Part shown: positions 18,276-26,957 of the stretch, in pieces
Position numbering within the stretch: the first letter of the stretch is position 1
Layout: every line of letters begins with the position of its first letter
From: RBG-13-43-22 sp040755035
GTDB lineage: Bacteria; Desulfobacterota; RBG-13-43-22
Reading direction: 5' to 3'
NCBI GenBank assembly: GCA_040755035.1
Contig: JBFMBU010000030.1
Location: forward strand, 47,080 to 111,079
Length of the DNA: 64,000 bases
Notes under the pieces: generated by a model
Databases searched by the model: none
Told to the model about the DNA's origin: nothing
What the model saw: the letters and a program-made list of their open reading frames with translations, nothing else
Translations under genes and position numbers: made by a program

Positions 18276-18641
18276 TTATCCCAATACGTCCCCGATGAGG
18301 GCCAAAAGCCTCTGGGGAGAAATCGGTTTGGATAAAAAAAGCGTGGCCCCCACCTCCAGTCCGTGTTTCTGATCTTCCTCTTGATTCTTAGCCGATAAAA
18401 AGATAATCGGCGTGTCCCGGCAAATGGACTTTTCTCGGATTTTGGAACAAAGTTCGAAGCCGTCCATTTCCGGCATGACGATATCGAGGATCATCAAATC
18501 AAACCGTTCTTGATCCAGTTTCTTCAGGGCCTCGGACCCCCGGGAAAAGGTACTGACTTCAAAATTCTGGGATTTGAGCAGTTCCTTCAGGGCCATGAGG
18601 ACCAATTCATCATCATCGACTATAAGGATACGTTTTACCAT
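18276..18641 (-). CDS. Single-domain response regulator (CheY-like receiver)
   Basis: A 121-residue receiver domain with no output domain. The acidic pair D9/D10, the phosphorylated D53 in LMILDIVMPEMDG, the switch Ser/Thr in FLSAK and the conserved lysine in LSKPIS are all present. It starts 35 bases after the stop of the sensor kinase on the same strand and is very likely its partner. Output must go through another protein or a phosphorelay. Confidence 0.9.
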   Translation of the reverse strand: MVKRILIVDDDELVLMALKELLKSQNFEVSTFSRGSEALKKLDQERFDLMILDIVMPEMDGFELCSKIREKSICRDTPIIFLSAKNQEEDQKHGLEVGATLFLSKPISPQRLLALIGDVLG

Positions 18642-18676
18642 TTCCTGACTCCTTCAAGGTGAAAACCCGGGATTGA

Positions 18677-21046
18677 TCAAGTCCGCTGATGTTTTTGGAT
18701 TAGCGGAAGCAGGACTTTTACCTCGGTTCCACTCCCGACCTGGCTTTTTATTTTTAACCGGCCCCCGTGGGCTTCCACGATCCCGAAGCAAAGGGAAAGA
18801 CCCAGACCGGTACCTTTCCCCACCGGTTTGGTGCTGAAAAAAGGTTCAAGGACCTTGCTCAGGATCACCTCCGGAATGCCTTCCCCGGTGTCCTTAACCG
18901 AGGCCACCACCATGGGCGGTTCTTCCTCAACACTTAAATAGGTTTCTATGGTTATTTCCTTGGCGCCTTTTACATTTTCCATGGCATCCCTGGCATTGGA
19001 AATCAGGTTCAGAAACACCTGTTCCAGCTGTCCGGTGTCCCCTTTGATCTTAGGCAAACCGGCCGCTAATTTCCGGGTAACCATGACATTGTGGTTCAAG
19101 AGTTGCTGACCGGTGAGCATCAGGGCATTTTCGATAGGCAGGTTGATATCTATTTCCTGGAAATCAGATTCCGTTTGTCGGGAAAACTCCCGCAGGTGGT
19201 TGACGATCTTTTCGATGCGCTCGTTACAGCGGCCGATAATTTCCAAACGTTCCCTATTAGGGCACTCTTCATGCAGATGGTTCATAATCACATGAAAGAT
19301 GGTCTGAGAAGCCATGAGCGGATTATTTAATTCATGAGCCACACCGGCCACCAGTTCTCCCAGGGCCCGCATCTTGGAGGCCTCGACTAAGTAAAACTGG
19401 GCCTCTTTCAATTTGGCTTCCAACCGTTTCTGGTCGGTAATATTTTTGAATATGCCGGAGGTGCCGATGACTTTTCCGTCTTCGTCACGTAAAAGGGAAG
19501 CGGAGGTTAAAATGGTCAGGACCTCGCCGCCTTTACTTTTGACTTCCATTTCATAATGCTCAATGCTTTCATCGGCCCCGAGGAGATTCATGATGTCCCA
19601 GGCTTCCTGGATCCCCCGGACGTAAATCCTGGAGATATGCTGCCCCAGCAGTTCGGTTTTAGGGTATTCCAGCATCTCCTCCATGGCCCGGTTCATATAG
19701 ATGATTTTGCCTTTGAGATCGGTGGTGACGATTCCGTCCACCGAACTTTCCATGATGTTTTCCAGAAATTCCTTGGTCTCCCGCAATTCTTTTTCCAGGG
19801 ATTTTCTAACGGCGATATTACGGACGATCTCCACAAAACCTTCGATTTCCCCTGAAGACCCGGAAATGACGGTCAGGGAGGAATGGGCCGGGAAGCGGGA
19901 CCCGTTTTTCCGCACCCGCTCCATTTCCTGGTCGCCCAGACCCTCGGTCCGGATCCGCTGCTGAAAGTCTTTAACCAGATCCGGCCCGGCCATCGGTCGA
20001 TAATAGGTGAGGTCGATATGTTGTTTTCCGACTACCTCATCCTTTTCCCAGCCGAAAAGTCTTTCCGCCCCCTTATTGAATTCGGTGATAAGCCCGCGGA
20101 CATCGGTGGCCATGATGGCGTATTGGCTGGTGCTCTCCAGGATGCTGGTCAGGAACAGGGAAAGGGCCCGGTACTTTTCCCTGGATTCCTTCAGATCGCT
20201 CGTCCTCACCTCCACCAGATTTTCCAGATTGGTGGTGTAGTCCTGAATTTTGGAGGCCATAACATTGAAGGACTCTCCCAGCAAGCCGATTTCATCCCTG
20301 CCCAGTATTTCAGCTCTATGGGAAAGGTCTCCGGCCGACATACGGGCGGTAACACGGGTAAGGTTGAGAATCGGTCTGGTCAAGAAGTTGGATAATACGA
20401 CGGTCAGACCTACGGCCAGGCTGATGCTTAAAAATAGCAAAAGATAAATATATTTTTCCGAATCATACAAGGAACGGAAAATTTCCTCCTCGTAAGCCCC
20501 AGCAGAAATGATCCAGTCCCAGGGTTGAAAATAGATGAACTTGGAGATCTTCTGGCGGGCCTGGGTTTCCCCTAATTCGGGGTTCATCCAGGGATATCGG
20601 ATGGTCCCGATCTTGCCGTCCCCCAAGGACCGGGCTGCTTTGATCATGGCCCGGATGTACTGAAAGCCGGAAGTATCGGTGGAATCCAGGATGTTTTCAC
20701 CCTCTTTGGCCGGATGAATGCGTAAGACCCCCCGGCTGTCTATGGTGTAGGCATAACCGGTCTCCCCCACCTTGATCCGGCTGATGGTCTCTTTCAAGAC
20801 CCGGAAGACCCGGTCTTTGTCCGCTGTTGACCACTGCTCAGCCGGCAGCCGCTCCTCTTGAGCCTTACAGAGGGCATAGAGGTTGTCCACCAAATGTTCC
20901 AGATCGGCTTCAGAGGCCTTTTTCAAAGATTCGTGAAAGCGGCCCAACCCGAAATAAATGACCACCAGAAGGGGGATCAGGACTAAAAACAAACTGGAGA
21001 TAATCAGCTTTTTCCGTATCTTCCAGTCATGAAAGGCCAGGGGCAT
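18677..21046 (-). CDS. Sensor histidine kinase: Cache, HAMP, two PAS, HisKA, HATPase
   Basis: About 789 residues from the ATG at 21046. A longer in-frame reading to 21169 would cross a palindromic repeat (21077-21105) and shows basic, non-domain sequence, so the inner start is preferred, although its ribosome site is weak. Order: membrane helix (15-35), periplasmic Cache sensor with the GETGYAYTIDSRGVLRIHP signature, second helix, HAMP, coiled coil, PAS, PAS, then the phospho-acceptor box GVAHELNNP and an ATPase domain with the GTGLGLSL lid. Small-molecule sensing through Cache is inferred; the ligand is unknown. The receiver gene follows. Confidence 0.88.
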   Translation of the reverse strand: MPLAFHDWKIRKKLIISSLFLVLIPLLVVIYFGLGRFHESLKKASEADLEHLVDNLYALCKAQEERLPAEQWSTADKDRVFRVLKETISRIKVGETGYAYTIDSRGVLRIHPAKEGENILDSTDTSGFQYIRAMIKAARSLGDGKIGTIRYPWMNPELGETQARQKISKFIYFQPWDWIISAGAYEEEIFRSLYDSEKYIYLLLFLSISLAVGLTVVLSNFLTRPILNLTRVTARMSAGDLSHRAEILGRDEIGLLGESFNVMASKIQDYTTNLENLVEVRTSDLKESREKYRALSLFLTSILESTSQYAIMATDVRGLITEFNKGAERLFGWEKDEVVGKQHIDLTYYRPMAGPDLVKDFQQRIRTEGLGDQEMERVRKNGSRFPAHSSLTVISGSSGEIEGFVEIVRNIAVRKSLEKELRETKEFLENIMESSVDGIVTTDLKGKIIYMNRAMEEMLEYPKTELLGQHISRIYVRGIQEAWDIMNLLGADESIEHYEMEVKSKGGEVLTILTSASLLRDEDGKVIGTSGIFKNITDQKRLEAKLKEAQFYLVEASKMRALGELVAGVAHELNNPLMASQTIFHVIMNHLHEECPNRERLEIIGRCNERIEKIVNHLREFSRQTESDFQEIDINLPIENALMLTGQQLLNHNVMVTRKLAAGLPKIKGDTGQLEQVFLNLISNARDAMENVKGAKEITIETYLSVEEEPPMVVASVKDTGEGIPEVILSKVLEPFFSTKPVGKGTGLGLSLCFGIVEAHGGRLKIKSQVGSGTEVKVLLPLIQKHQRT

Positions 21047-21070
21047 CGGTTTCGCTCTTTTTTGGAGTTC

Positions 21071-21105
21071 AGGTGGTTTCCATCCGGAAAGGATTTTCCC
21101 GGACG
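21071..21105. repeat. TTTCCATCCGGAA palindromic repeat, copy 3
   Basis: TTTCCATCCGGAA at 21077-21089, followed by an imperfect complement (tttcccgga) that closes a hairpin. It lies upstream of the sensor kinase start at 21046 and supports the inner start codon. Confidence 0.55.
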
Positions 21106-21373
21106 AGAACGGGTAGGATCGACCGTCCCTTTTCCTTTGACCGGCCTTACGACGGCCGCCATTGGTCACAAATTGAATTGATTATATCTTAAGCCCGAAA
21201 TAGAGATCAAGGAGAAAGAAGAATAAGAGGCCTGCGCAGGTAAGGCCCGGTCTTTTCCGAGATAGGGAGAAAGAAGATGGTCTTGGGTAAAGCAGTTGCT
21301 TTTTGAAGAAAAAGATAATAGAAAAATAAAGGAAGGAAAATGGCGCTGCCGGTAGCTGGAAAAGGATAGAGGC

Positions 21374-23080
21374 ATGAAAAAGCAATCTCCAAAGCAAGGA
21401 GGCTACGGCCGATTGTATCGGAATTTTATTGCTTTGATTTTTCTTACTTCTCTGGCTCCTCATCTTCTGGTCGGCTGGGGGATTTACTACTATTTTTCCA
21501 ACTGGTCCCATAACCGATTAAAACAATACTTCCAAAACCAGATCGAAGATCATCGCAAGATTGTGGATCTCTTTTTAAAGGAAAGGATTTCCGACCTGGA
21601 GATGGTGGTTTATACCCATGCACCGGAACAATTGGAAGGACGGCAAAATCTTGGGCGTATATTCGAAGCCCTGAATCGGGGGGGAAGGTATTTCGTTGAC
21701 CTGGGAGTGATCACCGACCAGGGCCGTCATCAATCCTATGTGGGTCCTTACTCATTGATGGACAAGGACTACTCCCAAAGCGGCTGGTTCCGGGCTGTGA
21801 TGCAACAAGGAGTTTTTATCAGCGATATGTTCCTCGGCTTTCGGAATTCACCCCATTTCATCATAGCCGTAACGGGGAATAGCGGGGGGCGGCGCTGGAT
21901 ACTGCGGGCCAGCGTGGATACCGACTATTTCCGTTCCCTGGTTGAAAGCGTTCGTATCGGACAAACCGGAGAGGCCTTTCTGTTGAACAGCGCCGGGCTT
22001 TTTCAAACCCGCCCCCGCTTCAATGGGGATATTATGAAAAGAGCGCCTTACCCTTTGGATTCTTTTAAAAAATCCAGTGAAGCGCAAGTGATCGAGGGCG
22101 CCAAAGAGGAATCGGGCCGGAATCTTCCCCGCCTGGTTCTGGCCTATGCCTGGCTGAAAAATCCCCGCTGGATTTTAGTGGTCAAACAGGAATATAACGA
22201 AGCCTTTAAAGACATCAATCGGGCCAATTGGGCCACTTTGATTTTCCTTCATTTGAGTAGTGTGGGCATCATCCTTTTAACCGTCACGATCACCTATTTC
22301 ATCATCCGCATGATCCGTCGGCGGGATCAAAAAAACCGGGAACTGAACGACCAGCTCGTTCAGGCCAGCAAGCTGGCTTCCATGGGGGAAATTTCGGCCA
22401 AGGTGGCCCATGAATTGAACAGCCCTCTGGGAGGGATTTTGATTTATGCCAATTTACTGTTGGAAGACATTCCCGCCGAAGACCCCAAGCAAAAAGACCT
22501 GAAGGAGATCATCGAGCAGACCCTGCGCTGCAAGGAAATCGTCAAAGATCTTTTGGAATTCAGCCGCAAATCCAATTACCAGCGGGTCCCCTGCAGTATC
22601 AATCAATCCATTCAGGAAACCGTCGATCTGTTAAGCAAGCAATCCCTGGTCCGAAGCCCTCTGTTTTCAGGTCCCATTGTCCAACCGGGAATTCGGGTAG
22701 TTATGGATATCGACCCGGACCTGCCTCTGATTTCCGCTGATTTCAACCGGCTGAATCAGGTCATGGTCAATCTGATCATCAATGCCGTAGACGCCATGGA
22801 TGGAAAGGGGACCCTGACCTTGCGCACCTACCGGGACAAACCAAATCGGAAAGTGGTCTTGGAGGTCTCCGATACCGGCCAGGGGATCCCACCGGAAAAC
22901 CGGGAAAGGATTTTTGAACCCTTTTTTACCACCAAGGAGGTCGGAAAAGGCACCGGTTTGGGGCTGTCCACGGTTTATGGGATCGTCAAAGAATTCGAAG
23001 GGACGATCGAGGTGCGCAGCGAAGTCAAGGAAGGGACCACTTTTATTGTTGCCTTTCCCCTGGGGGAAATTCCGGCCTGA
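21374..23080 (+). CDS. Sensor histidine kinase with periplasmic Cache domain
   Basis: A 568-residue kinase transcribed away from the previous one. A membrane helix at about 18-40 and another near 290-310 bracket a double-Cache sensor with the GQTGEAFLLNSAGLFQTRPR stretch. No HAMP is evident. After a short coiled coil comes the phospho-acceptor helix SAKVAHELNSPLGG and an ATPase domain with FEPFFTTKEVGKGTGLGL. No receiver gene is adjacent on this strand. The signal and partner are unknown. Confidence 0.88.
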   Translation: MKKQSPKQGGYGRLYRNFIALIFLTSLAPHLLVGWGIYYYFSNWSHNRLKQYFQNQIEDHRKIVDLFLKERISDLEMVVYTHAPEQLEGRQNLGRIFEALNRGGRYFVDLGVITDQGRHQSYVGPYSLMDKDYSQSGWFRAVMQQGVFISDMFLGFRNSPHFIIAVTGNSGGRRWILRASVDTDYFRSLVESVRIGQTGEAFLLNSAGLFQTRPRFNGDIMKRAPYPLDSFKKSSEAQVIEGAKEESGRNLPRLVLAYAWLKNPRWILVVKQEYNEAFKDINRANWATLIFLHLSSVGIILLTVTITYFIIRMIRRRDQKNRELNDQLVQASKLASMGEISAKVAHELNSPLGGILIYANLLLEDIPAEDPKQKDLKEIIEQTLRCKEIVKDLLEFSRKSNYQRVPCSINQSIQETVDLLSKQSLVRSPLFSGPIVQPGIRVVMDIDPDLPLISADFNRLNQVMVNLIINAVDAMDGKGTLTLRTYRDKPNRKVVLEVSDTGQGIPPENRERIFEPFFTTKEVGKGTGLGLSTVYGIVKEFEGTIEVRSEVKEGTTFIVAFPLGEIPA

Positions 23081-23092
23081 GAAGTAATTTTC

Positions 23093-23121
23093 TTGACAGA
23101 AAATACACCGGCTTATATTTT
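23093..23121 (+). promoter_or_regulatory. Probable sigma-70 promoter for the thiolase gene
   Basis: TTGACA at 23093-23098 followed by TATTTT at 23116-23121 (17-base spacer) or TATATT at 23114-23119 (15-base spacer). It lies twelve bases after the kinase stop and about 70 bases before the thiolase ATG, so the thiolase is probably transcribed on its own. Confidence 0.55.
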
Positions 23122-23187
23122 ATTGGACGGCCGGTTATCTTTCCTGGTACCACTTAATAAAATAACTTCAATCCCAAGGAGGCCCGC

Positions 23188-24381
23188 ATGTTCAAGAATG
23201 TTTTTATTCCTCACAAAGGATATTGGTCTTCACCTTTTTCCCGCTGGCAGATGTCCTTTCAAAACATCCATGCCATCGAGTTGGGCGCCCAGACCGCCAG
23301 GAAGTTCTTGGAACTGCGGGGGTGGTCACCGGATATTTTCGACGGTTGTGTCCTGGGCATGACCATCGGCCAGCCGGCCTGGTTTTATTCCAATCCCTGG
23401 TTCTGCGGACTGTTGGGTAATGACCACATCGCCGGCCCAACCATTAGCCAGGCCTGCGCTACCAGCGCCACGGCCATTTACACCGGAGGATTATGGATCG
23501 AATCCGGCCATTATCAGAATGTGTTGGTGGCCACCATGGATCGCTGTTCCAACGGGCCTCACACCGTCTGGCCCAATCCCAACGGCCCGGGAGGAGAAGT
23601 GATCAGCGAAAACTGGAACATGGACAATTTCAACCGCGACCCCTACGCCGGTCAGGCTATGATCCGGACCTCGGAAAACGTGGCCTTGAAGTTCGGGGGG
23701 GTCAGCAAGGAAGAATCGGACGCCATGGCCATCCGTCGTTATGAGCAGTATTTAATGTCCCTGGCCGATGACCGGGCCTTTCAAAAGGAATATATGATTC
23801 CGGTGGAAACCCGGATTTCCAAAAAGAAAACCCTGGTCATCGAAGGGGATGAAGGCATCTCCCCTTGCACCCCTGAGGGATTGGCCCCGCTCAAACCGGT
23901 CCTGCCCGGCGGCTGCATCACCTTCGGGGCCCAAACCCATCCGGCTGACGGAAACGCCGGCCTGATCGTCACCTTCCGGGAAAAGGCCAAGGAGTTGAGT
24001 CAGGACCAGTCCCTGTCCATCCAGTTGATCAGTTACGGCCGGGCCCGGGCGGAAAAGGCCCACATGGCCGCTGCCGTTTCCCCGGCGGCCGAGATGGCCT
24101 TAAAAAACGCCGGGATCACGGTCAAAGACCTGCGGGCGGTAAAAACCCACAACCCCTTCACGGTCAATGATATTGTCATGGGAAAAGTAATGAACATCCC
24201 CGAGGCGATCTTCAATAATTACGGAAGCTCTTTGATTTTCGGGCATCCCCAGGGTCCCACCGGGGCCCGTTGTACCGTGGAACTGATAGAGGAGCTGATC
24301 AAGGTCGGCGGGGGATATGGGCTGTTTGCCGGGTGCGCCGCCGGGGACACGGCAGCGGCTTTGGTGGTCAAGGTCTATTGA
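23188..24381 (+). CDS. Thiolase-family protein
   Basis: A 397-residue thiolase-fold enzyme. The nucleophile is C90 in ISQACATSATAI; the second cysteine is C383 in FAGCAAGD. The two histidines appear in KTHNPF (about H321) and GHPQGPTGAR (about H353). All four catalytic elements are therefore intact. AAGGAGG precedes the ATG. It condenses or cleaves acyl-CoAs; chain-length preference cannot be read. It stands alone between signalling genes and is not in an obvious beta-oxidation operon. Confidence 0.87.
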   Translation: MFKNVFIPHKGYWSSPFSRWQMSFQNIHAIELGAQTARKFLELRGWSPDIFDGCVLGMTIGQPAWFYSNPWFCGLLGNDHIAGPTISQACATSATAIYTGGLWIESGHYQNVLVATMDRCSNGPHTVWPNPNGPGGEVISENWNMDNFNRDPYAGQAMIRTSENVALKFGGVSKEESDAMAIRRYEQYLMSLADDRAFQKEYMIPVETRISKKKTLVIEGDEGISPCTPEGLAPLKPVLPGGCITFGAQTHPADGNAGLIVTFREKAKELSQDQSLSIQLISYGRARAEKAHMAAAVSPAAEMALKNAGITVKDLRAVKTHNPFTVNDIVMGKVMNIPEAIFNNYGSSLIFGHPQGPTGARCTVELIEELIKVGGGYGLFAGCAAGDTAAALVVKVY

Positions 24382-26370
24382 TCAGGTTTCATCCAGGACC
24401 AGGCGTACCTTCCGGGCCAGAATGTTGACGGAAAAAGGTTTTTGAATAAAATTCATCTCTTTCTTTGAAATGCCGTGCCGGATCACGGCATCGTCGGTGT
24501 AACCCGACATAAAGATGACCTTCAAATCCGGCCGTAACGCTATCAGGTGATCCCTGAGTTCCCGTCCGCTCATGCCGGGCATTACCACATCGGTAATCAG
24601 GAGTTGAATGGGAGGGCTTTCCTGGTCTTTGAAGAACCGAAGGGCCTCCCGGCCCCCTTCGGTCAGCCAGACCTGATAGCCCAACTCCTGAAGGGTTTTC
24701 TTGATGATTTTACCCACTTCTTTTTCATCTTCGACCACCAGGATGGTTTCCGATCCTTGGAGCCGGGTCTGGGGATCGGCCACCATTTCTTCCGATTCGG
24801 GGGATTCCTCTATCCGGGGCAGGTAGAGGTCGAAGGTCGTTCCTTTGTATAATTCACTTTGAACCCAGATGTTCCCCCCACTTTGTTTGATGATCCCGTA
24901 TATGGTGGAAAGCCCCAAGCCGGTTCCTTTCCCCAGCTCTTTGGTGGTAAAAAAGGGTTCAAACAGGCGGCTTTTAACCTCAGGCGGCATTCCTGAACCG
25001 GTATCAATCACCGACAGTTTGACATAGGGACCGGGGATAACGCCGGGATGGGTTTGGGCATAAGCCTGATCCAGCAAGGTGTTTTTGGTCTCTATAGTCA
25101 GTTTGCCTCCGTAAGGCATGGCATCCCTGGCGTTGACCGACAGATTGAGAATGACCTGTTCAATCTGGCCCGGGTCGGTTTTTACTTTACCCAAATCTTT
25201 CCCTAAGGAAAATATGATTTGAATATCCTCCCCCAGGATACGGGAAAGCATATTTTTCATATTACCCAGTAATTCATTCAGATCCACCACCTTCATCTCC
25301 AGAAGTTGACGGCGACTGAAGGCCAACAGTTGTCGGGTCAGCTCAGAAGCCCGGTTTCCGGCCTGCTTGATCTGTTCGATTTCTTCCCCGATCGGCTCTC
25401 CTTGTTCAATTTTTAAGGCCGATAATTCACAATAGCCCTGGATGATGGTCAGCAGGTTGTTGAAATCATGGGCCACCCCCCCGGCCAAACGCCCTATGGC
25501 CTCCATTTTTTGCGATTGTCGAAGCTGTTCCTCCAGGATATTTTTTTCCTTTTCCGCCAGCCGTCTTTCATCCAATTCCCTTTCCAACCGGATATTGGCC
25601 ATGGCCAGGTCCTTGGTCCGTCTGCCTACCTCCTCCTCGAGGTGTTTTCGGTGCATTTCCAACTCCCGGTCCCGTTGTTGGATCTGGTCCAGCATTTCGT
25701 TGAACCCTTGTCCCAGGGCGCTTAGTTCATCCTCTTCAAACAGGGAGGCGCGCAAGTCATAATTCTTTTCTCGGGAAATGGTCCCCATCAACCGAACCAG
25801 GTTGCTTAACGGAGTGGTGATGGTGCGGTGCAATTGGGACAAAAGGAAATAGGCTGCCCCCAGGGACAGGATAAGGACAATGGCAACCGTTACGCCATAA
25901 CGGATGATCAAGAAATAGAATTTCCCCAAATCGGATTGAAGTCCGATTTTTCCGACAACCCTATTGTTGAAAAAAACGGGTTGCACCAGGGTCAGGGTAT
26001 TGATCCCGAATTTGACCTCCCCTTCTTTAAGCGAGGGTTGTCTGTCCCCGGGTTTCGATCCCGGTCTTTGATAGACGGCGAAAACCTCTCCCTCCGGGGA
26101 ATAGATGACGGCCAAACGGATATTGGGCCAGGATTGCAAGGTGGCAAGAGTTTCAGCCGCCGCCTTGGGGTCGTTAAATATCAAGGCTGAGGCCGAATGG
26201 GTGCCGATCGTCTTGGCCTGGACTCGGAGATCTTTGACCAGAGAATTGCGGGTGTCCAGGAGTTCTTTAACCAGCAGAGCCAAAAACGCCAAGCCCAGGG
26301 CCACGGTTGTGGTCAGCAGACCGATTCGGATCAGCTTTCCTTTGATGGATTTTTTTGATAATTTTAACAT
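24382..26370 (-). CDS. Hybrid histidine kinase with YfiN-type CHASE8 sensor
   Basis: A 662-residue inner-membrane kinase. Helix 1 (15-38), a periplasmic domain at 40-150 with the CHASE8 pattern SASALIFNDPKAAAETL and IRLAVIYSPEGEVFAVY, helix 2 (155-178), HAMP (180-233), coiled coil, phospho-acceptor H301 in GGVAHDFNNLL, ATPase domain, and a C-terminal receiver with D594 in LLITDVVMPG. CHASE8 is the periplasmic domain of the diguanylate cyclase YfiN/TpbB, which is inhibited by YfiR. Here a YfiR-like gene lies 23 bases upstream, so YfiR control of a kinase is proposed. Confidence 0.88.
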   Translation of the reverse strand: MLKLSKKSIKGKLIRIGLLTTTVALGLAFLALLVKELLDTRNSLVKDLRVQAKTIGTHSASALIFNDPKAAAETLATLQSWPNIRLAVIYSPEGEVFAVYQRPGSKPGDRQPSLKEGEVKFGINTLTLVQPVFFNNRVVGKIGLQSDLGKFYFLIIRYGVTVAIVLILSLGAAYFLLSQLHRTITTPLSNLVRLMGTISREKNYDLRASLFEEDELSALGQGFNEMLDQIQQRDRELEMHRKHLEEEVGRRTKDLAMANIRLERELDERRLAEKEKNILEEQLRQSQKMEAIGRLAGGVAHDFNNLLTIIQGYCELSALKIEQGEPIGEEIEQIKQAGNRASELTRQLLAFSRRQLLEMKVVDLNELLGNMKNMLSRILGEDIQIIFSLGKDLGKVKTDPGQIEQVILNLSVNARDAMPYGGKLTIETKNTLLDQAYAQTHPGVIPGPYVKLSVIDTGSGMPPEVKSRLFEPFFTTKELGKGTGLGLSTIYGIIKQSGGNIWVQSELYKGTTFDLYLPRIEESPESEEMVADPQTRLQGSETILVVEDEKEVGKIIKKTLQELGYQVWLTEGGREALRFFKDQESPPIQLLITDVVMPGMSGRELRDHLIALRPDLKVIFMSGYTDDAVIRHGISKKEMNFIQKPFSVNILARKVRLVLDET

Positions 26371-26393
26371 GGTGTTATAGTTCAGTAGCCGCC

Positions 26394-26954
26394 TCAGGGG
26401 TTTTTGCTGATAATCCGGGCCAGCTTGAGTAGATGGGAACTGATCAGAATTCTGTTATTCCGCACCGAATCCATATTGATTTCAAACCGGACCCTGTTCC
26501 TTTCCAGAAATAAGTTTATCATCACCCCTTGTTGCCCGAAACCATCGGTATCCCCAATGGTCACCAGCCCTTGAGTATGGGCCTGTTTGACTATTTGATT
26601 TATTCGGCCTTTTTCCGATGCGGCGATAAAAAGGATATGACCATCCTTAAAGTCCTGTCCGTAACGGATCGGCCGGATGTTCCACTTCCGACCTAGAATT
26701 TTTTCCCCTTGAAAAGGGTCAAAGGCGTTCCCGAAGGGGTCTTCCCCCAGAATAAACAGGGTGAGGTTCATCCCTTGATTGGGCCGGAGCGGTAGATCGA
26801 TAAATTGAAGAAAGTTATAAATAAAAGCGGCCTTGACCTGATATTGGGTCGGTTTGGTCTCTTGAGCGGAAACCGGCCATCCGTTCATTTCGAAACCAAG
26901 GGTCCCTATGAAAAGCAGGAGCAGAAGAATTGATTTTCGGATGTTTATAAACAT
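26394..26954 (-). CDS. YfiR-like periplasmic protein (DUF4154)
   Basis: A 186-residue exported protein with a signal peptide at 8-32. The DUF4154/YfiR pattern is clear: QVKAAFIYNFLQFIDLP at the start of the mature part, LFILGEDPFG, GHILFIAASE, VTIGDTDGFG and VRFEINMDSV, ending with ILISSHLLKLARII. In Pseudomonas YfiR binds the periplasmic domain of YfiN. It lies three bases after the TonB-type receptor gene and just before the CHASE8 kinase gene, forming one transcription unit. I see no conserved cysteine pair of Pseudomonas type. Confidence 0.87.
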   Translation of the reverse strand: MFINIRKSILLLLLFIGTLGFEMNGWPVSAQETKPTQYQVKAAFIYNFLQFIDLPLRPNQGMNLTLFILGEDPFGNAFDPFQGEKILGRKWNIRPIRYGQDFKDGHILFIAASEKGRINQIVKQAHTQGLVTIGDTDGFGQQGVMINLFLERNRVRFEINMDSVRNNRILISSHLLKLARIISKNP

Positions 26955-26957
26955 GCC

